Assembly (NCBI GenBank): GCA_002707905.1
Contig: PAOF01000022.1
Location: 4,189-16,470, forward strand
Source of the DNA: Fidelibacterota bacterium
Lineage (GTDB): Bacteria > Fidelibacterota > Marinisomatia > Marinisomatales > S15-B10
DNA length: 12,282 bases
Direction: 5' to 3'
In this document: positions 1 to 5,190 of the stretch, in pieces
Layout: each line of letters begins with the position of its first letter
Position numbering within the stretch: position 1 is the stretch's first letter
The notes under the pieces: model-generated
Seen by the model: the letters and a program-made list of their open reading frames with translations, nothing else
The model's database searches: none
What the model was told of the DNA's origin: nothing
Made by a program: the position numbers and the translations under genes

Positions 1-2
1 TT

Positions 3-614
3 ATTTTAGATGTTTATATATTGCAAGAAAAATGGGATGAAGGCATTAAAGTTTTAAAAAAAATAGAAAAAATAAATGGTCTTTCAACTTCTAAGGAACA
101 ATCAGAATTGATAATAAACAAAGCAAAAGAAAGTGAAGAAAAAAAATTATTTAATGATGCAATTAAATTTTATGAAAAATCAATTTCAATTGATTCATCA
201 AATTTTTTATCTCATCTAAAAATAGGTAACATTCATGAAAAAAATAAAAATCTTAACCATGCATTAGATGAATGGATTATTTATGCTAAAAAATCCTCAA
301 AAGATGGTAAAGAAATTTATGGTAAAATTGAAAAAATTCTTTTTGAATTAGGAAGATTTGGAGAAATTGAAGAATTTTATAATAATTTGTTAAAAATAGA
401 CTCTGAAAATTTTTATGCTTTATTAGGATTGTCAAATATTTTAATATCAAAAGGTGAATTTGATAAATGTTTGTCATTAATCGATGATTTGGTTTACGAA
501 AAAAATAACTCTATTTATTTAGAGCTATTAAAAATCAAAGTTCATTTAAAGAAAAAAAAAGAAGATAAACTATTATTAATTATTGATAATCTTTTTACTA
601 TTTTAAAAAATTAA
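3..614 (+). CDS. TPR-repeat protein, 5'-truncated (LapB-like?)
   Basis: The reading frame is open to the left edge (codons for I-L-D-V-Y-I precede position 21), so this is the C-terminal ~203 residues of a longer protein and the TTG at 21 is not a credible start. The visible part is all helical and TPR-like. Examples are the pair around 'LFNDAIKFYEKSISIDSSN' with 'LSHLKIGNIHEKNKNLNHAL', and later 'NFYALLGLSNILISKGEFDKCL'. The style, with a paired-repeat core and 'ALDEW', resembles LapB/YciM, the inner-membrane TPR adaptor that controls lipopolysaccharide synthesis. However, LapB normally ends in a four-cysteine rubredoxin-like zinc ribbon, and this protein ends without one and has no cysteine in the visible part. 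I therefore call it a TPR scaffold of uncertain function. Its stop is 5 bases from the next start, implying cotranscription. Confidence 0.8.
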   Translation: MLDVYILQEKWDEGIKVLKKIEKINGLSTSKEQSELIINKAKESEEKKLFNDAIKFYEKSISIDSSNFLSHLKIGNIHEKNKNLNHALDEWIIYAKKSSKDGKEIYGKIEKILFELGRFGEIEEFYNNLLKIDSENFYALLGLSNILISKGEFDKCLSLIDDLVYEKNNSIYLELLKIKVHLKKKKEDKLLLIIDNLFTILKN

Positions 615-619
615 TTTTA

Positions 620-1477
620 ATGAAAACTTTTTTTTTAATATTCTTATTTAATTCTATTTTTTCACAAGATTTAACAAAATATTTTGAAGATGTAGAGAGG
701 GGAAATATCAATAAAGTAAAATCTGAAATTTCAAATTTATTGATAAATTATCCGGAAAATGATGGTGTTATTTTTTTATCAGCACTTTTAAAAAATAGAG
801 CTGAAGAAGCTGTTATTACATATAAGTCTATAGTACAAAATTACCCAAATTCCACTTATGCAGATGATTCTTTAATAAAAATAGGAGAATACTTGTATGC
901 AAGAGGATTGTACACTCAAGCAAGTAATGAGTTGAGAAAAATACCTGAGAAATATTCAAAATCTGAACATTTGCAAAGAAGTATTGATTTACAAATTAAT
1001 TCATTGCTTGCCATTGGAGAAATTGATAGTGCAAAATTTTATATTAATAAATATTCAATCAATTTTACATCTTTAGATTTTAATTATGATTTTTCTTTTG
1101 AAACACCTTTGATTAGTAGACCATTGAGTTCAAATTTCATTTCAAAATTATCTGAAAAAGAAAAAAAAACAATACTTACTCCCACAAAAAGAAACCCTAA
1201 AAAAGAAAAATCAAATGAAACTATCAATAAAAAATTACTACCATATGTGGTTCAAGTTGGTGCTTTCGAATCAAAGCAAAATGCTATAAAACAATCTCAG
1301 TTATTGATTGATAATGGATTTAGTGCTGAAGTATGGCCTATATCAGTTAATAATAGAGATCTTTTTGCAGTTCAAATCATCAGATTTTCAACGATTGAAG
1401 AAGCTAACTTATTAGGTGAAAAACTTAAAAAAAAAATGAACTTAAGTTTCTTAATAATTAATAGGCCGCTAAAATAA
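620..1477 (+). CDS. Secreted TPR protein with C-terminal SPOR domain
   Basis: A 285-residue exported protein. Residues 1-16 form a short hydrophobic signal peptide ending in 'SIFSQ', the typical cleavage context in this group. Residues ~55-145 are TPR/BamD-like helical repeats ('YPNSTYADDSLIKIGEYLYA' is the clearest). A charged linker rich in K, E, N and T (~165-205) leads to a SPOR domain at ~208-285, recognised by 'PYVVQVGAFESKQNA' and the later 'LFAVQIIRF' strand. SPOR domains bind glycan strands stripped of stem peptides, which accumulate at the division septum, so the protein probably acts in the periplasm at the cell wall. Together with the preceding TPR gene it looks like an envelope operon. 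There is no Shine-Dalgarno; the ATG is chosen because it opens the signal peptide. The exact partner is unknown. Confidence 0.85.
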   Translation: MKTFFLIFLFNSIFSQDLTKYFEDVERGNINKVKSEISNLLINYPENDGVIFLSALLKNRAEEAVITYKSIVQNYPNSTYADDSLIKIGEYLYARGLYTQASNELRKIPEKYSKSEHLQRSIDLQINSLLAIGEIDSAKFYINKYSINFTSLDFNYDFSFETPLISRPLSSNFISKLSEKEKKTILTPTKRNPKKEKSNETINKKLLPYVVQVGAFESKQNAIKQSQLLIDNGFSAEVWPISVNNRDLFAVQIIRFSTIEEANLLGEKLKKKMNLSFLIINRPLK

Positions 1478-1485
1478 TTTTTATT

Positions 1486-1578
1486 GGGAATGATTGTGTG
1501 GCTGGTGCTCACCTCGGTCTTCAAAACCGTTGTCTCGTATAATATATGAGAGGTAAGTTCGATTCTTACGCGTTCCCG
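1486..1578 (+). tRNA. selC: tRNA-Sec (UCA anticodon)
   Basis: The cloverleaf is readable by eye. The acceptor is 8 positions long: 1486-1493 against 1570-1577, seven pairs including one T-G wobble, then an A/G mismatch at the base. The T arm is GTAAG (1553-1557), loop TTCGATT, CTTAC (1565-1569). The anticodon stem is CGGT (1515-1518) with ACCG (1526-1529) around loop CTTCAAA, giving anticodon TCA at 1521-1523, which reads UGA. A long variable arm folds 1533-1541 onto 1543-1551. The D arm is weaker (1496-1500 with 1508-1512, one T-T mismatch). The long variable arm plus the 8+5 acceptor/T geometry is the bacterial tRNA-Sec signature and separates it from tRNA-Trp or tRNA-Gly suppressor types; tRNA-Ser(UGA) would carry anticodon TGA. 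Discriminator G is 1578 and a full CCA is not encoded. It lies 8 bases after one gene and 11 before the next. Confidence 0.93.
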
Positions 1579-1589
1579 CAATTTTAATA

Positions 1590-3221
1590 ATGAAAATAAA
1601 AATATTATATGAATTATTTAAAAAATATTATATAATTGTTTTAATAAGTATTATATCTTTTTTGATCTCTTTTTTGATTTATTTTAATTTTAATCAATCA
1701 AAAATTGATAAATCTTTGATTGTTTTACCTTTTTTAAATCTTCAAAACAATTTCAAATCCAATTATTTTTCAGATGGAATTACAGAAGATTTGATTGCCA
1801 AATTATCAACAATTCAAGAATTAAATGTAATTTCAAGAGAAGTTTCATTGCAATATGAGGATACAAAAAAACCATTTGAAGAAATTGGGAGAAAACATGA
1901 ATTAAGTAATATTTTAACTGGTGAAATTATTGAAAAAAAAGATAGTATATTTATTAAATGTGAATTTAAAAATATCTATTTAGATAAAATAAATTGGAAA
2001 AAAGAATTTTTTGGTTTGAAAAATGATATACCCCAAATTCAAAGTAAATTAATTAAACAAATAGTTGGTTCACTAAATGTAAAATTAAATCTTAGTGAAA
2101 GAAAAATAATTAATGCTTCACATTTTAAAAATTTTGATTCTTACAATTATTATTTAAAGGGGAATTTTGAATTTAACAAACGTACCTTTGAAAATTATGA
2201 TATATCAATTAATTATTACAACAAAGCATTACAATTGGATCCATTTAATTCAAAAATTTACTCATTGATTTCAAATTCATATGCTGAAATGTATAATCTA
2301 AATAAACATGAAATTTATAAAGATCTCGCAATTAGTGCTTCAGAAAGGGCAATAAAGATAAATAGCAAATATCCAGGTGGTTATTTATCAAGGGCAAATA
2401 TTTTAACTATTTTAGGTCATTTAAATGAAGCATATAGATTTAATATAAAAGCTAGCGAAATTAATAGTTTAGTAGGTGGCAATGAAAATAATGCATTAAT
2501 AGCTCAGTGGAGAGGTGATTTAAGTGAAGCATTAAATTGGTATAAAAAAATCCCTAAAAAAGATGTTCATCATGAAGGTAAAGCATTAGTTGAATTATCA
2601 AATATTTATTATTTGTTAGGGAAAAAAGAAAAAGCGATAGATTTGATGGATTTTGGATTGAAAAACCAGCCAAATTCTTTTTATTATAATAGATTTTTCG
2701 TAATTCATGAATCATTTGTCAAAAATAAAGATAATGCAAAAAAATATATTTATAGACTTCAAAGATTGAGACCAAATGATAGTAGGGTAAATTCAATTAC
2801 TGGTTTGTATTATTTATGGTTTAGAGATTATAACAAGTCTCTTAGTTATTTTCAAAAAGTAAAATACCCATGGTTTGAGGATAAAATAGCTATTGCATTT
2901 ATTTTAAGACAAAAATGGGGTAAAAAATGGTCAGATACTATTCTTAAAGAGGTTTTAGATGAATGTAAAAAGAGAATTGAAGATGGTGATGAAATGTCAT
3001 TGACAAGATATTACATTTCAATGGTATTTTCTATTCAAGAAGATATTGAAAAAGCATTCTTATGGTTAGAAAAATCAGTTGACGAAGGATTTCTTTGGAT
3101 TGATTATTTAGAAATTGATCCAAGATTTGATATTTTAAGAAATGATAAAAGATTTAATAGTATTCTACAAAAAATAAATTTAAAATTAAAAGAAGAAAAT
3201 AATGAAATTGATTTTTTTTAA
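1590..3221 (+). CDS. Membrane-anchored TolB/FlgO-like + TPR protein
   Basis: A 543-residue protein with a short basic N-terminus, one transmembrane helix (~13-34), then an extracytoplasmic region. Residues ~41-165 match the TolB N-terminal/FlgO-like domain seen in CadC-type regulators and adenylate-cyclase-associated TPR proteins. Key motifs are 'SLIVLPFLNL', 'NYFSDGITEDLIAKLS', 'LNVISR' and 'ILTGEI'. It is followed by 'YNYYLKGNFEFNKRT' and many TPR units (from ~205), and ends with the usual family tail around 'DPRFDILRNDKRFNSIL'. Relatives often carry an N-terminal winged helix or a cyclase domain. Here only a TM anchor remains, so a direct DNA-binding or cyclase role is not supported, and it may be a periplasmic scaffold or sensor. 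The start is the ATG directly after the tRNA-Sec; there is no Shine-Dalgarno. Family assignment is good, function unknown. Confidence 0.85.
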   Translation: MKIKILYELFKKYYIIVLISIISFLISFLIYFNFNQSKIDKSLIVLPFLNLQNNFKSNYFSDGITEDLIAKLSTIQELNVISREVSLQYEDTKKPFEEIGRKHELSNILTGEIIEKKDSIFIKCEFKNIYLDKINWKKEFFGLKNDIPQIQSKLIKQIVGSLNVKLNLSERKIINASHFKNFDSYNYYLKGNFEFNKRTFENYDISINYYNKALQLDPFNSKIYSLISNSYAEMYNLNKHEIYKDLAISASERAIKINSKYPGGYLSRANILTILGHLNEAYRFNIKASEINSLVGGNENNALIAQWRGDLSEALNWYKKIPKKDVHHEGKALVELSNIYYLLGKKEKAIDLMDFGLKNQPNSFYYNRFFVIHESFVKNKDNAKKYIYRLQRLRPNDSRVNSITGLYYLWFRDYNKSLSYFQKVKYPWFEDKIAIAFILRQKWGKKWSDTILKEVLDECKKRIEDGDEMSLTRYYISMVFSIQEDIEKAFLWLEKSVDEGFLWIDYLEIDPRFDILRNDKRFNSILQKINLKLKEENNEIDFF

Positions 3222-3259
3222 AACAGTTGATTTTGTAAACAGAATTAAATTTATGATTT

Positions 3260-3267
3260 AAGGAGAG
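3260..3267 (+). promoter_or_regulatory. Strong Shine-Dalgarno for the 39-residue ORF
   Basis: AAGGAGAG lies 4 bases before the ATG at 3272. It is close to a perfect anti-16S complement, in a window where nearly all other starts have none. It decides that the small frame at 3272 is a translated gene. Confidence 0.7.
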
Positions 3268-3271
3268 AAAA

Positions 3272-3391
3272 ATGATTCCTACAATAATTGGTGCAACAAT
3301 TGGTTTATTGGTATGTTTAGTATTGGTATACGTTACCAAATTTTTATCAAATACTGTTGAGAATGCAGATGAATCATCAAATAATAATTAA
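3272..3391 (+). CDS. 39-residue single-span membrane protein
   Basis: A very short frame supported by a strong Shine-Dalgarno 4 bases upstream and by a sensible product. Residues 1-3 are followed by a hydrophobic helix (~4-24, 'IIGATIGLLVCLVLVYV'), then a K-F-L-S turn and a polar acidic tail ending in three asparagines. It has one cysteine, inside the helix. The layout of short N-terminus, one span and hydrophilic tail is that of small membrane subunits or regulators, probably N-out by the lysine after the helix. I do not recognise a family. It fits exactly between the TolB/TPR gene (50 bases upstream) and the next secreted protein (9 bases downstream), so it is probably cotranscribed. The stop is TAA. 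Confidence 0.65.
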   Translation: MIPTIIGATIGLLVCLVLVYVTKFLSNTVENADESSNNN

Positions 3392-3400
3392 GTTTTAAAA

Positions 3401-3880
3401 TTGAAAAAACTTTTGATATTATTTTTTCTAGTTCAATCAATTTTTTGTCAAGAAGAGAAATTTTTTTGGGATGGAAAAAATTGGAATGCTTTAAACAATA
3501 ACAAATTATCAACTGAAAATTTATTTTTATTAAAAAAAACCTATATAAACGGTTTGCAAGATGGTAGGTTATATGATTATTTTAAATTGTGGTCTGTAGA
3601 TTCATTATTTGTTAACAAAAATTTAAAACCAGAATTAGATGATTATTTATCATCATCAGAATTGGTAAGATTAATTGATGATTTTTATCTTGACCCAACT
3701 AATACTTACATTCCAATTATATCAACGATATTAATTCTAAATATGAGAGCGAGAGGTTTTTCAAAATTCGAAATTGATAAATATATTAATGAGAGTAAGA
3801 ATTGGATAAATTCTCTTACACTAGAAATGAAAAATAAAAATTATTTTGATGTGATGTCTAAAAAGAAAAATAAAAATTAA
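3401..3880 (+). CDS. Small secreted protein of unknown function
   Basis: A 159-residue product with a signal peptide (residues 1-17, ending 'SIFCQ') followed by an aromatic start, 'FFWDGKNW', and a mostly helical body. Noticeable patterns are 'YINGLQDGRLYDYF' and, later, 'FYLDPTNTYIPIISTILIL', followed by an amphipathic helix and a lysine/asparagine-rich tail. The 'Y-x-x-G-x-x-D-G' opening and the helical pair around a P-containing loop faintly resemble small periplasmic helical proteins of the Rap1a/HdeA kind, but not enough to name it. The start is TTG, chosen because it is the only one that gives a full signal peptide, and there is no Shine-Dalgarno. The cysteine at the cleavage region is not in a proper lipobox. 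The stop overlaps that of the convergent neighbour. Confidence 0.75.
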   Translation: MKKLLILFFLVQSIFCQEEKFFWDGKNWNALNNNKLSTENLFLLKKTYINGLQDGRLYDYFKLWSVDSLFVNKNLKPELDDYLSSSELVRLIDDFYLDPTNTYIPIISTILILNMRARGFSKFEIDKYINESKNWINSLTLEMKNKNYFDVMSKKKNKN

Positions 3881-4275
3881 TTAATCCTGATTAAGCCATC
3901 ATTTTTTGTCCAAATAAATTCCCTGGAATCATTTTGAAATACAATCTTACTAATATTATATCTAAATCTACGATCTAACTCTTTTTTAAAGGGAAAAGTT
4001 AATGCTCTAATTGAAGATTGATTTAAATCTAATAGAGGATCTCTATTATTTACATGAATTATCTTTTGTTCTGTTATTATATCGCCTTTATTATTTAATT
4101 CAGTTAAAAAACCTTTTAATTGTGATATCCTTCTTCCCGTTTTATTATCTATTTGTACAACAACATATAATGTTTTTTCATTAACAACCCTTATTCTAGT
4201 GTCTATATTAAAAAGCGAGTTTTGGTTTGAAAAAATTATATTTGATATAAAAAAGGCAATCATCAAGATTTTCAT
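3877..4275 (-). CDS. Small exported protein, possible Ig-like fold
   Basis: A 132-residue product with a signal peptide at ~1-16 ('MKILMIAFFISNIIFSNQ') and a mature part rich in alternating beta-type stretches. The stretches are 'TLYVVVQIDNKTGRRI', then 'LKGFLTELNNKGDIITEQKI', then 'SIRALTFPF' and a final 'YNISKIVFQN'. The order of strand, N-K-T-G turn, strand and 'D/N-x-x-G-D' turn resembles FxLYD-type or other immunoglobulin-like periplasmic domains that describe 'differences' between related residues, but this is only a fold-level impression. It has no cysteine and no catalytic motif. It is the lone minus-strand gene in the left half, facing the secreted protein with which it shares the stop-codon TTAA, and divergent from the M50 protease with 73 bases between. 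Confidence 0.7.
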   Translation of the reverse strand: MKILMIAFFISNIIFSNQNSLFNIDTRIRVVNEKTLYVVVQIDNKTGRRISQLKGFLTELNNKGDIITEQKIIHVNNRDPLLDLNQSSIRALTFPFKKELDRRFRYNISKIVFQNDSREFIWTKNDGLIRIN

Positions 4276-4348
4276 TAAATTAAATTAATATATGATAATA
4301 TTCTTAGCAACTTTTAGTTAAAAATAGATGTAAAATAATAGTTATAAT

Positions 4349-5188
4349 ATGAATGATACTTTAAAAAAAATACCTTATTTGAACTTATTTTTATTTATTT
4401 TAACTATAATAACAACTTTAATTGCAGGATCTTATATGGAAGGTGGTAATATTTTATCTCTGCATGATTTAAAATTAGGAATTCCATTTTCATTTACCCT
4501 ACTAACTATTTTAGGGTTTCATGAGTTTGGTCATTATTTCTATGCAAAAAAAAATAAAATCAGTGTTTCTCTTCCATACTTTATTCCAGCACCTACATTT
4601 ATAGGAACTTTTGGAGCTTTAATTAAAATTAAAAGTCCAATATCAAATAAAAAAGCATTACTTGAGATAGGAGCATCAGGACCAATAGCTGGTTTTATTA
4701 TAACAATTCCTTTATTATTCTATGGTTTCACAAAATCAACAGTTATTGAAATTAATTCCGAAACTTCAATTGTTTTAGGAGAGTCTCTTATAATAAGATT
4801 TTTTACTTTTCTAGTTTTCCCAGATATATCGCAATCGCAAGATATAATGTTACATCCAATTGCATTTGCTTCCTGGATTGGTTTGCTTATAACTATGCTT
4901 AATTTATTACCCATAGGTCAACTTGATGGAGGTCATATAGTATATGCAATTTTTGGAAAAAATCATCATATGATATCTAAAATATTTTTTTTGTTTTTAA
5001 TTCCTTTGAGTTTTTTATCAATAAATTGGATAATTTGGGGTTTAGTAATATTTATTTTGATGAAAACTTTAAAACATCCTCCAATTTTAGATTTTGATAC
5101 AGTATTAACATTTAGAGAAAAACTAATTGGTTTTGTTTGTCTATTAATATTTATAATTTCATTTATTCCAGTACCATTTGAGATTTAG
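4349..5188 (+). CDS. Site-2-type M50 membrane metalloprotease
   Basis: A 279-residue polytopic membrane protein. The zinc-binding motif HEFGH is at residues 58-62 (H58, E59, H62) inside a hydrophobic helix. The third ligand motif is 'NLLPIGQLDGGH' at 185-196 (D193). Between them lies the conserved 'GTFGALIKIKSPI...LLEIGASGPIAGF' region that follows the first catalytic helix in the bacterial site-2 protease branch. All catalytic residues are intact, so it should cleave transmembrane helices within the bilayer. No PDZ domain is visible, unlike RseP; the compact PDZ-less form resembles the EGY1/stand-alone M50 type. Its substrate is unknown. The ATG start has no Shine-Dalgarno. The next gene begins 2 bases after its TAG stop, so the two are probably translated from one message. 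Confidence 0.93.
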   Translation: MNDTLKKIPYLNLFLFILTIITTLIAGSYMEGGNILSLHDLKLGIPFSFTLLTILGFHEFGHYFYAKKNKISVSLPYFIPAPTFIGTFGALIKIKSPISNKKALLEIGASGPIAGFIITIPLLFYGFTKSTVIEINSETSIVLGESLIIRFFTFLVFPDISQSQDIMLHPIAFASWIGLLITMLNLLPIGQLDGGHIVYAIFGKNHHMISKIFFLFLIPLSFLSINWIIWGLVIFILMKTLKHPPILDFDTVLTFREKLIGFVCLLIFIISFIPVPFEI

Positions 5189-5190
5189 TT

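Noticed and set aside
21..23. TTG at 21 as the real start of the first gene
   Set aside because: The same frame stays open to position 3 at the left edge with TPR-like residues, so the gene is cut by the window boundary.
1372..1581. Minus-strand 69-residue frame over the tRNA region
   Set aside because: It is the antisense of tRNA-Sec and the SPOR gene's end, a classic spurious tRNA-antisense protein.
3227..3257. TTGATT ... TATGAT promoter before the 39-residue gene
   Set aside because: Spacing is 19 bases and both boxes are imperfect in an AT-rich gap; too weak to list.
3401..3451. Lipoprotein signal in the secreted protein (cysteine near residue 16)
   Set aside because: The residues before the cysteine (S-I-F) do not make a lipobox; an ordinary signal peptide fits better.
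4343..4348. Perfect TATAAT just before the M50 start as a -10 box
   Set aside because: It abuts the ATG, so transcription would begin inside the gene; there is also no good -35. Likely chance in AT-rich DNA.
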